DNA from: a virus
Reading direction: 5' to 3' (one strand)
IMG/VR virus record: IMGVR_UViG_3300010885_044655
Span: 1 to 20,431 of that record
DNA length: 20,431 nt
The notes under the pieces were generated by a model. The model was given only the letters and a program-made list of their open reading frames with translations. It searched no databases and had not been told where the DNA came from. Made by a program: the position numbers and the translations under genes. Positions within the stretch are counted from its first letter, which is position 1; the number at the start of each line of letters is the position of its first letter. Shown here piece after piece: positions 1 to 5,310 of the stretch.

Positions 1-1
1 A

Positions 2-154
2 AATTACAATCAAACTTCTACAACAATAACTGTTGATGTACTAAAAACAAATCCAACGACAAGTTTGCAATCTGCACCAGCACATTGCATAATACCATTT
101 ACAGTAAAAAGTTGGTCTGGTGTAACTGCTGTAAACGGCTACACACTTTATTGA
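2..154 (+). CDS. C-terminal fragment of a structural-looking protein
   Basis: The reading frame is open from the left edge of the window and stops at TGA 152-154, giving the last 50 residues of a longer protein. It is rich in Thr, Ser and Val, as beta-structured virion or fibre proteins often are. Its last 13 residues, WSGVTAVNGYTLY, align without gaps to the last 13 of the next gene, WTSSAAITVYQLY (shared W, A, Y and LY), so the two may be diverged tandem copies. The N-terminus lies outside the window. A virion or fibre role is inferred from composition and context only. Confidence 0.55.
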   Translation, partial: NYNQTSTTITVDVLKTNPTTSLQSAPAHCIIPFTVKSWSGVTAVNGYTLY

Positions 155-160
155 TAAATA
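153..160 (+). promoter_or_regulatory. Late-promoter-like motif GATAAATA
   Basis: GATAAATA overlaps the stop of the upstream partial gene and lies 7 nt before ATG 168. It matches the T4 late promoter in 7 of 8 positions. Inferred promoter. Confidence 0.45.
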
Positions 161-167
161 ATAATAT

Positions 168-425
168 ATGAGAACCTTCAAAAGAATGAGCATATTCGGT
201 ACTGCTGGATCAACTGGTGCAACCGGTGGAAAAAGCAATGAGGCTATTTTAATTCAAAATACCCAAGCCAGCACTACCAACGTAACAATACAAAGTTTTG
301 ATGCAAATCGAAACATCGTTTATGTTGGCCCTCTTCCAATAGGTGCAAACAGTTCATTAATCTATCCCGTATTTGCATACGGCTGGACATCCAGCGCAGC
401 AATCACAGTATATCAACTATATTGA
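168..425 (+). CDS. Small hypothetical, possibly structural protein
   Basis: This 85-residue protein has a Gly/Thr/Ser-rich N-terminus (GTAGSTGATGG) followed by a beta-rich, Asn/Ser/Val-rich body ending ITVYQLY. A late-promoter-like GATAAATA lies at 153-160, directly upstream. ATG 168 was taken because its distance from that motif (7 nt) matches other genes in the window; ATG 186 (MSIFGTAG) is a plausible alternative. The C-terminus resembles that of the preceding partial gene, suggesting tandem duplication of a small virion or decoration module. No enzyme motif is visible. The next gene begins 1 nt after the stop, so the two are probably co-translated. Confidence 0.65.
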   Translation: MRTFKRMSIFGTAGSTGATGGKSNEAILIQNTQASTTNVTIQSFDANRNIVYVGPLPIGANSSLIYPVFAYGWTSSAAITVYQLY

Positions 426-426
426 T

Positions 427-633
427 ATGACCAAGGAAATCCGCTGCTTGATCACTAATCAGATCTTGCAGCCCAAGGATTGGTATTGGTTTTCTTGGGA
501 AATGGATGCACCAATCTCAGCACATGGTCTAATGGAACTAGAAATTCGTCGTCATGATCCTGACGACGAATTTGCTAAATTGTTATGGCAAGAATGGGAG
601 TGGAGCCGGGAAATAGGATTCCCAGATCTTTAA
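427..633 (+). CDS. Hypothetical 68-aa protein
   Basis: The gene starts at ATG 427, one base after the stop of the preceding gene, which implies translational coupling; an in-frame upstream ATG at 373 lies inside the neighbour and is not needed. The 68-residue product is rich in Trp and acidic residues (WYWFSWEM; LLWQEWEWSREIGF), with no recognised domain or membrane segment. Its stop shares the palindrome TTAA with the stop of the convergent minus-strand gene, a 3-4 nt tail-to-tail overlap. Function unknown. Confidence 0.65.
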   Translation: MTKEIRCLITNQILQPKDWYWFSWEMDAPISAHGLMELEIRRHDPDDEFAKLLWQEWEWSREIGFPDL

Positions 634-1220
634 CCGTTCATCATTTTTGAAATTTTATTAAAAATTGATTCGTGGACTTCTCCGGTACGACCAGAGAATC
701 CACTCCAATGTCTGGCTTCTTCGCCTTCTTCGTATGCTTCTTCTTCTGCGTTTTTAGCAGCTTCTTCGGCAGCATCTTGTTCTGCATAACGAGCCGCACG
801 ATTTTGTATGGCATCTGCTCTAATTGCAGCGGCATCTTTCATTTCTGTATTCCAATCATCATCTTCAAAGTCCAATTCGGCTTCTCTTTGACCTCTGGCA
901 ACTTCATTTGCATCAGCCATGGATCCGCCATCAGGACCATCAAATAAATTTGGATCTAAAGTTATTGGGGATGCTTTACCAATCGCCGCAATCGCCGCTC
1001 TTCTACGATCATTGGATAACTCTTCTCCGGATGAAAGTTTTTCTGCAGCAATTCTTGCATGTTCTGCTGCATCATATTGCAAATCAGAAAGATCTTCTGG
1101 AAATTGCGATGGTCTGCCACGTTTTGCTTCATTTAAAATATTGAAACCTCTATGTTGAGATTCAATCCCAGCGCGATTTAAAGAATGAATCCAACTGTAA
1201 TAACCTTTATTGTTCTTCAT
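630..1220 (-). CDS. Hypothetical Ala/Glu-rich protein
   Basis: This 196-residue protein is not recognised. The N-terminal 40 residues are basic (NEAKRGRPSQF), the middle is mixed, and residues about 128-170 form an Ala/Glu-rich stretch predicted by eye to be helical or coiled coil. The C-terminus is HWSGFSGRTGEVHESIFNKISKMMNG. A minus-strand TCTAAATA at 1233-1226 sits 5 nt upstream of the ATG, matching the motif seen before many genes here. The gene is isolated between plus-strand genes. Composition and late-type motif make a virion or assembly role possible, but nothing proves it. Confidence 0.7.
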   Translation of the reverse strand: MKNNKGYYSWIHSLNRAGIESQHRGFNILNEAKRGRPSQFPEDLSDLQYDAAEHARIAAEKLSSGEELSNDRRRAAIAAIGKASPITLDPNLFDGPDGGSMADANEVARGQREAELDFEDDDWNTEMKDAAAIRADAIQNRAARYAEQDAAEEAAKNAEEEAYEEGEEARHWSGFSGRTGEVHESIFNKISKMMNG

Positions 1221-1225
1221 ATCAA

Positions 1226-1233
1226 TATTTAGA
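1226..1233 (-). promoter_or_regulatory. Late-promoter-like motif TCTAAATA
   Basis: Read on the minus strand this is TCTAAATA, one of the recurrent octamers resembling the T4 late promoter TATAAATA. It lies 5 nt before the ATG at 1220. Assignment as a late promoter is by similarity and recurrence. Confidence 0.45.
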
Positions 1234-1268
1234 TTTGACTTCTGTTATAGATGATATATACTAATGCC

Positions 1269-1394
1269 ATGGATTACGGATCACATGGTGCTGGTAAAGG
1301 CAGTTCTCCAAGACCTGTAAATTTGGAACAATATGGTAAAAATTTTGAAGCAATCTTCAAGAAAAAGAAGAAGTCAAAAAAGGTTAAGAAGTAA
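1269..1394 (+). CDS. 41-aa basic C-tail protein
   Basis: ATG 1269 opens a 41-codon frame beginning MDYGSHGAGKGSSPRPVN, continuing LEQYGKNFEAIF and ending in a Lys run (KKKKKSKKVKK). The layout of a short Gly/Ser/Pro-Arg-Pro segment, then YGKNFEAIF, then a basic tail resembles very small proteins common in T4-like marine phages (from memory, no family name claimed). It lies six bases before tRNA-Gly and probably shares its transcript. A basic tail suggests nucleic-acid or ribosome contact, which is inference. An overlapping ATG at 1264 gives only a short unrelated frame. Confidence 0.65.
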   Translation: MDYGSHGAGKGSSPRPVNLEQYGKNFEAIFKKKKKSKKVKK

Positions 1395-1400
1395 ATTTTT

Positions 1401-1471
1401 GCGGGTATGATGTAATGGTAACATTTCAGTTTTCCAAACTGAACTTATGGGTTCGAATCCCATTATCCGCT
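1401..1471 (+). tRNA. tRNA-Gly(TCC)
   Basis: A full cloverleaf is visible. The acceptor GCGGGTA pairs with TATCCGC (one G-T pair). The D arm is GATG/CATT. The anticodon arm is TCAGT-TTTCCAA-ACTGA, with anticodon TCC. The T arm is ATGGG-TTCGAAT-CCCAT, and the discriminator is T. CCA is not encoded, so the host CCA-adding enzyme would finish it. Confidence 0.93.
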
Positions 1472-1472
1472 T

Positions 1473-1666
1473 TTGACAATTGAAGACTACGAAGCTGTAT
1501 TGGGATAACTGATACCCAAGCAGCAATCAGAGGTGGGGCGCGGGATACCGTAGAAGAACGCGCAGGGCTAGCATTATACTTCCCAGACTTTGATCGGGTC
1601 TGGAAAAAGGATTCAATGCCCGACTTTAGCGAGTGTACTCAAGCGGTCAACGAGGGCAGACTGTAA
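1473..1666 (+). pseudogene. Possible frameshifted small ORF between tRNAs
   Basis: From TTG 1473 the frame reads LTIEDYEAVLG and stops at TAA 1506. The -1 frame, entered at GGG 1502, continues coding-like: ITDTQAAIRGGARD, then TVEERAGLALYF, then PDFDRVWKKDSMPDFSE, and it ends at TAA 1664 inside tRNA-Tyr. The segment is richer in GC than its surroundings. Three hairpins are also present: TTGGG..CCCAA around 1500-1520, GCGCG..CGCGC around 1540-1562, and CCAGAC..GTCTGG around 1583-1603. It could therefore be a frameshifted or decayed gene, a true frameshift, or an RNA. There is no good start or Shine-Dalgarno sequence. Function unknown. Confidence 0.25.
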
Positions 1667-1711
1667 ATCTGCTGGCTTATGTCTACGAAGGTTCGAATCC
1701 TTCCGCTCGCA
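1629..1711 (+). tRNA. tRNA-Tyr(GTA), class II
   Basis: The acceptor GCGAGTG pairs with CGCTCGC (one T-G pair). The D stem is CTC/GAG. The anticodon arm is GCAGA-CTGTAAA-TCTGC, giving anticodon GTA. A long variable region (TGGCTTATGTCTAC) makes it class II, as expected for bacterial tRNA-Tyr. The T arm is GAAGG-TTCGAAT-CCTTC and the discriminator is A. CCA is not encoded. Confidence 0.93.
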
Positions 1712-1715
1712 TTAC

Positions 1716-1828
1716 GGTGATCAGCATGGTGGGAACATGCAGTCTTGAGAAGAGTCGTACCAGCGTAAAACGGTATACTGTAAATCAACCGACAAAGCTG
1801 GAAAATGGGTTCGAATCCCATATCACCA
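1716..1828 (+). ncRNA. Oversized tRNA-like element
   Basis: The 3' part is a perfect tRNA half: T arm ATGGG-TTCGAAT-CCCAT (1805-1821), then ATCACC and A. The 5' end GGTGAT (1716-1721) pairs with ATCACC, followed by a D-like hairpin GCATG..CATGC (1724-1740). The interior is not standard. A weak arm carries loop TTGAGAA (1745-1751), which would read as anticodon GAG (Leu). A large arm CCAGC..GCTGG (1760-1801) encloses CGGT..ACCG with loop sequence CTGTAAA, also the tRNA-Tyr anticodon loop. At 113 nt it is too long for an ordinary tRNA. It may be a degenerate class II tRNA-Leu, a tRNA carrying an insert, or a tRNA mimic. Confidence 0.45.
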
Positions 1829-1840
1829 TTTTTAATAATT

Positions 1841-2323
1841 ATGAAAAACAATTTATACATAACGATGTCTTGGGAACTTCAGGCAATAGACAAAATTTGC
1901 GAAGACATACGAGCAAAAAAGTTTATTAATGAAAAAACTGCCATACTCCAATTAAGTTATGAATATTCTGGAATATTGGCTCAACTGTTGTCACACAAAC
2001 TTTCTACAAAAAATGAGCCTATCGATATTGAACCGATAAACATTCCCTATAAATCAGAATTTGAAGCCAGCATCCATCCAAATCAAATTGATCCATATGA
2101 AAGATTAATCGTAGTGGATAGTGGATGTTTGTCTGGTAACAATTTTAGAAAAATCAAAACTAAACTGCTTGACTATGGATTTTCCGAAGATAATTTGTTG
2201 TTCTGTTGTGTAGCCTGTAGCAGTACATCTGTTTTTAAACCTGATATTTGTCCAATCTATTTTGATGGTACAAACGATATGGTTCACTTTTGGTGGGAAA
2301 CAAAAACTAATAGATTCGACTAA
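1841..2323 (+). CDS. Phosphoribosyltransferase-like protein
   Basis: This 160-residue protein begins MKNNLYITMSWELQ. The fold pattern resembles type I phosphoribosyltransferases: an N-terminal helix segment (YEYSGILAQLLSHKLS), a hydrophobic strand plus loop RLIVVDSGCLSGNNFRKI at the place of the PRPP motif (usually VDDxxxTG), and a C-terminal YFDGTNDMVHFWWE like the W(I/V)xFPWE end of phage and bacterial relatives. The second Asp of the PRPP motif is Ser and TG is SG, so catalysis is uncertain. Starts at 1841 and 1865 (MSWELQ) are both possible; neither has a clear Shine-Dalgarno. It sits between the tRNA-like element and the tmRNA, and its stop is embedded in the motif ACTAAATA. Confidence 0.55.
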   Translation: MKNNLYITMSWELQAIDKICEDIRAKKFINEKTAILQLSYEYSGILAQLLSHKLSTKNEPIDIEPINIPYKSEFEASIHPNQIDPYERLIVVDSGCLSGNNFRKIKTKLLDYGFSEDNLLFCCVACSSTSVFKPDICPIYFDGTNDMVHFWWETKTNRFD

Positions 2324-2326
2324 ATA
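2319..2326 (+). promoter_or_regulatory. Late-promoter-like motif ACTAAATA before tmRNA
   Basis: ACTAAATA overlaps the stop of the upstream gene. A T4-style start about 6 nt downstream would begin transcription near 2332, at the 5' end of the tmRNA acceptor piece. Inferred. Confidence 0.45.
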
Positions 2327-2329
2327 ATA

Positions 2330-2646
2330 TTGGTATTGTTGATATTGGATTGAAATGCGTACAAGACGGGGGTTCGAATCCCCCCGACTCCATTAGCCTA
2401 ACCGAAGGATACTGCAATTCCTGAGAGATGGCGAAACCAAGTCCCCACAGCAGAGGGGCAATACCCAAAGTCCTAGGCTTTGGGCCAAGGGGTCGAAAGG
2501 AATAGATTGGCGCAGAGTAATGAAGAAGGAGATACCCGACACGGGTAACAAGTGTCGTAAATAAACAGTTGCAAAAATTAATTGCCAACCAAATGGCAAT
2601 GGCTGCTTGAAGCAGTGGGGATTGGTCTCCCGCATCTGAATCGACC
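2330..2646 (+). ncRNA. ssrA: Circularly permuted (two-piece) tmRNA
   Basis: The acceptor piece comes first: T arm GGGGG-TTCGAAT-CCCCC (2368-2384), then CGACTCC and A (2385-2392), with no CCA. After an intervening segment (hairpin CCCAAAG..CTTTGGG, 2464-2484) comes the coding piece, starting GGGGTCG (2489-2495), which pairs with CGACTCC. P2 is CGCA/TGCG (2511-2514 with 2356-2359) plus TAAT/ATTG (2518-2521 with 2349-2352). An H-type pseudoknot follows: ACCC/GGGT, whose loop GACAC (2538-2542) pairs with GTGTC (2552-2556). The tag frame ends LIANQMAMAA at TGA 2608, and the stop sits in hairpin CTGCT-TGA-AGCAG. The resume codon is uncertain; the in-frame sequence from 2557 is VNKQLQKLIANQMAMAA, but spacing from the pseudoknot favours a start near 2566-2572. 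tmRNA rescues stalled ribosomes and tags products for proteolysis. The outer ends are approximate. Confidence 0.85.
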
Positions 2647-2647
2647 C

Positions 2648-2667
2648 AAGGCTCCTTCGGGAGCCTT
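2648..2667 (+). terminator. Hairpin terminator after tmRNA
   Basis: AAGGCTCC-TTCG-GGAGCCTT is an 8-bp stem with a stable TTCG tetraloop just after the tmRNA. The following bases (GTTACTTG) are only moderately U-rich, so it may act as a terminator or as a 3'-end processing or stability element. Confidence 0.65.
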
Positions 2668-2681
2668 GTTACTTGACTAGC

Positions 2682-2689
2682 ACTAAATA
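2682..2689 (+). promoter_or_regulatory. Late-promoter-like motif ACTAAATA
   Basis: ACTAAATA lies between the tmRNA terminator and the small basic protein gene, where a new promoter for the four-gene block 2707-3808 would be expected. Inferred from the recurrent motif. Confidence 0.45.
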
Positions 2690-2706
2690 GGATGTATATT
2701 ATTCGT

Positions 2707-2880
2707 ATGCCAAATTCTAAACAGCGGGTAACCGCCAGACATCATCGTAAGCGCAAGAACCGTATTCGCAACAACCGTCACAAGAGCCTCATGGAGGCCA
2801 AGGTTGGTACACTCCGTCAGCTTGACGCGGATGGCCGACTTCCTTTAACTGTCAAGCAAAAGAGATTGCCTAATGGCTAA
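2707..2880 (+). CDS. Small highly basic protein
   Basis: The 57-residue product MPNSKQRVTARHHRKRKNRI.. is extremely basic in its first half (Arg/Lys/His run, residues 5-24) and ends LPLTVKQKRLPNG. Such composition suggests RNA or ribosome binding, as in small ribosomal proteins, but no family is recognised. ATG 2707 was preferred over in-frame ATG 2692 because the latter is only 2 nt after the promoter-like ACTAAATA and would be essentially leaderless. The stop overlaps the start of the next gene (ATGGCTAA), indicating coupled translation. Codon use is somewhat more GC-rich than its neighbours. Confidence 0.65.
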   Translation: MPNSKQRVTARHHRKRKNRIRNNRHKSLMEAKVGTLRQLDADGRLPLTVKQKRLPNG

Positions 2881-3172
2881 AGTTGATAATAGAATGACTC
2901 TTGCGGATTTACGCAAGCAGTATGATTCCATCGATTGTTTTTTCACATATTTTGATGGAGACAAATGTGCATTTGATTTTTATGGTACAAACGCTTCAGG
3001 AAATGAAGTTAGGATTTCCCTTGGTGGGTGTCCTGCTTGGATCAAACACCTTTCGTTTGGTCCAAATGATCCCCTAAATATCAGTGATTCCCTTGACCGT
3101 CATGTTCGTTACATCTCAGTAACAGACAACAAAGGCAAGGTTGTATACGAGCAGTTTTTTGACACTAACTAA
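2873..3172 (+). CDS. Hypothetical 99-aa protein
   Basis: The gene starts at ATG 2873 inside the end of the previous gene and ends 8 nt before the next. The 99-residue product (MAKVDNRMTLADLRKQYDSI..) has an N-terminal helix-like segment followed by alternating hydrophobic, probably beta, stretches (FFTYFDGDKCAFDFYG; VRISLGGCPAWIKHLSF; KVVYEQFFDTN) and three cysteines without a metal-binding spacing. No signal peptide or membrane segment is seen. It is the second member of a tight four-gene cluster ending in an RMF-like gene. Function unknown. Confidence 0.7.
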   Translation: MAKVDNRMTLADLRKQYDSIDCFFTYFDGDKCAFDFYGTNASGNEVRISLGGCPAWIKHLSFGPNDPLNISDSLDRHVRYISVTDNKGKVVYEQFFDTN

Positions 3173-3180
3173 GGAAATAA

Positions 3181-3594
3181 ATGAATAATTCAGATCACAA
3201 CGATTTTCAAAATTGGCAAAATGGCGACGAAAATGAGATGAACAATCCAAACAATCATATGGGTGGGTTCTTCTATTTTGGAGATCCAAAGTTTAGAGAG
3301 ATGTGGAAGAAGATCCAAAACAATGAAGATCCCACAGAACATATTCGTGATTATCTCAATATTGATGATATCATGAATCAATGGGGAAAGAACAATCCCC
3401 CACAAAAGTACAACCGTCGTCAACCCAAGCCAAAGAAAACCACGGTCACTTTCACTCAAGAAGAATACATGAAATTAATTGAAATCCGTGGATATCTTGC
3501 AATCACTGAACAATTTGCACACGTAAAGGCTTTGGATAAACTTTTAAAGCAAATTATTACTATACCAATTGACCCAAGGAGAAACAATGGCTGA
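3181..3594 (+). CDS. Hypothetical 137-aa protein
   Basis: A Shine-Dalgarno AAGGAA lies 5 nt before ATG 3181. The N-terminal third is rich in Asn, Asp and Met (about residues 1-30). The middle carries EMWKKIQNNEDPTEHIRDYL, and the C-terminal half has a basic linker (NRRQPKPKKTT) before a helix-rich segment (YMKLIEIRGYLAITEQFAHV..LDKLLKQI). The end overlaps the start of the RMF-like gene by 8 nt, so the two are translationally linked. No known domain is recognised; a disordered N-terminus with a helical C-terminal domain is all that can be said. Confidence 0.7.
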   Translation: MNNSDHNDFQNWQNGDENEMNNPNNHMGGFFYFGDPKFREMWKKIQNNEDPTEHIRDYLNIDDIMNQWGKNNPPQKYNRRQPKPKKTTVTFTQEEYMKLIEIRGYLAITEQFAHVKALDKLLKQIITIPIDPRRNNG

Positions 3595-3808
3595 TTACAC
3601 TCCCGGTTCCGCCTATGCGGCAGGTTATAAAACTAGAATGAATGGTGGAGATAAGGTTTCCAATACCCTGAATGAAAATTCAGTATATTGGCAAGAATGG
3701 ACTGCTGGCTGGAATGATGCGAATGATTCGATCATAAACGAAGCCAGAGCAAATGCCAACTGTTCAAAGCCAAAGTGTTGTAAAAACAAAAAGTTTATTC
3801 AAGATTAA
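3587..3808 (+). CDS. RMF-like small protein
   Basis: ATG 3587 has a good Shine-Dalgarno AAGGAG 5 nt upstream, preferred to an in-frame ATG at 3569. The 73-residue product contains AYAAGYKTRMNGGD, a spacer, and YWQEWTAGWNDAND. This matches the layout of ribosome modulation factor (GYxAGxxG, a spacer, then W-x-GGWREA), the protein that dimerises and silences 70S ribosomes in Escherichia coli. Family members are short (about 55 aa); this one has an added C-terminal tail CSKPKCCKNKK with three clustered cysteines. It lies close downstream of the tmRNA and tRNAs. Assignment by pattern; effects on ribosomes are inferred. Confidence 0.55.
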   Translation: MADYTPGSAYAAGYKTRMNGGDKVSNTLNENSVYWQEWTAGWNDANDSIINEARANANCSKPKCCKNKKFIQD

Positions 3809-3816
3809 AAATAGTA

Positions 3817-5310
3817 TTATTTAAGAAAACCAGCGTTTTCTTCATAGCCTTTTCTCATCGGATGATCAATGGGAACTGGTTTGAGTTCTACTCTTGTTTT
3901 TAATGATATACCAGGATCCGTAACATTATGTGGTCTGGATTTTACAAATCCGGTTTTTGAAGTGGATCCCCAATCTCTTATGTTACCAGTGAGAGTAAGT
4001 CCAATTGTTTCTGCCAATTTTGAATGTCTTCTATATAATGGTGTATTTCTTCTTCTAGAAGAAGATACTGCGTGTAAACCATTTTGATCTCCTGCCAAAA
4101 TTAAATCACCTTTATTTTCTAATTCTTTTTGTGCACCAGTTTCTGTTAATTTTTGTACAGATCTTTTATCAAGAAGGCCACCAAAAGCGGTTTTTAATAA
4201 AGATGGTTTACTGGCGACTTCAGATTCTCTTTTATATCTTGCGGCAATCGCATTTAACATAGTTTGACCTAAACCAAATATTGCTCCATGATGTGAAGGT
4301 TTTGATTTTCTGGGTTTACTAGGAGAACTTTTTTTTAATTCAATTCCGCCATAGATTTCATCATCATGTTTTACATAGGCATCATGTCCGTGGCCTTCAT
4401 TAGGATTTTCTCCTACATAAAAAGTACCATGTTGCAATGATTTATGAAATTCTTCTAATTTTTTTTGATCCATTCTAGTTTTCATATCTGGTGATTTTAC
4501 TCTACGAAAACCTTTTTTTTCAAGGTGTGTTGCGAATAAATCATGTACATTTTTTCCAGTTAAAGTAGTTGATTCTTTTAAAAAAGAATCAAGTCCATAT
4601 TCTTCTTTTAAACTTCTTGGTTTGAGTTTAATCCAATGAATATCGTTGGTTCCCGTATCTGGATCCACAGATCTCAATGCAATATGGCCTTCAGGATTTC
4701 TTCTTTGATATCTTTGAATGTATTTCTTAGTTTCGCTATATTCATCATCAGGAATATCTGTCCATGCTTGAGCACCTTTGAATCTTCTCAACTCTTCTGG
4801 ACAAACATCAAACATTTCACATTTATCCATGCCTTTCAGAATAGGTCCTCGTCTTTGCATAGGTGCCATAGGAAGATCATTTCCAGAAACGCTTCCAGTA
4901 TTGTATCCGGGTGAAGATGCTGGTGTTCCCATTCCCGCTGAACCCATGTCCTCACACAAAGCAATGTAACTGACATCTGCATAACCATTCAGAGCGAGAT
5001 ATCCTTCAACTAAACCAGCATATTCTACTTGAGTTATTCCAATATGCTCCACTTCCTCACCAAATAATTGTAATGTGCTCAAATAATTGTTTAATCTTGC
5101 CTTTGTCATGCCAGAAGGCAATTCTTCGAATATTCTTTTTAATTTTATAATCAAATATTCAAGTGGTTCAATGCTGCTTTCTGGTTTAATGGCATTACCA
5201 TTAGCATCAATACTACCTGCTTTGAATGCCTGTAAAGATGTATAAGGTTCTGAAATTCCTTGGGCAAATTTATAAAAATAAAATGATGGGATGTATTGTG
5301 GTGATGTCAT
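3817..5310 (-). CDS. Large hypothetical, possibly virion protein
   Basis: This 497-residue protein is not recognised. Residues 1-25 (FYFYKFAQGISEPYT) include I-S-E, matching the (L/I)-x-E rule for T4 head-protease cleavage, weakly. A Gly/Ser/Pro-rich linker lies near 120-155. The central part has HDLFATHLEKKGFRRVKS and a segment HGHDAYVKHDDEIYGGIELKKS whose D..E-x-K spacing faintly recalls PD-(D/E)XK nucleases, followed by a Lys/Ser/Pro stretch. The C-terminus is basic and low in recognisable motifs. Its start overlaps the upstream stop (ATGA), so it is coupled to the 73-aa gene. It is the last gene of the long minus-strand block. Confidence 0.7.
   Translation of the reverse strand: MTSPQYIPSFYFYKFAQGISEPYTSLQAFKAGSIDANGNAIKPESSIEPLEYLIIKLKRIFEELPSGMTKARLNNYLSTLQLFGEEVEHIGITQVEYAGLVEGYLALNGYADVSYIALCEDMGSAGMGTPASSPGYNTGSVSGNDLPMAPMQRRGPILKGMDKCEMFDVCPEELRRFKGAQAWTDIPDDEYSETKKYIQRYQRRNPEGHIALRSVDPDTGTNDIHWIKLKPRSLKEEYGLDSFLKESTTLTGKNVHDLFATHLEKKGFRRVKSPDMKTRMDQKKLEEFHKSLQHGTFYVGENPNEGHGHDAYVKHDDEIYGGIELKKSSPSKPRKSKPSHHGAIFGLGQTMLNAIAARYKRESEVASKPSLLKTAFGGLLDKRSVQKLTETGAQKELENKGDLILAGDQNGLHAVSSSRRRNTPLYRRHSKLAETIGLTLTGNIRDWGSTSKTGFVKSRPHNVTDPGISLKTRVELKPVPIDHPMRKGYEENAGFLK

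Noticed and set aside
1633-1929. 98-codon open frame on the plus strand
   Set aside because: It runs straight through tRNA-Tyr and the tRNA-like element and overlaps the next gene; its residues reflect tRNA sequence.
2307-2635. Two minus-strand open frames of 80-93 codons
   Set aside because: They lie antisense to the tmRNA, whose base-paired structure explains the conserved-looking sequence.
2571-2639. Alternative tmRNA tag starting at GCA 2571
   Set aside because: It would give AKINCQPNG.. with 22 residues, no AA end and a stop outside the hairpin, unlike known tags.
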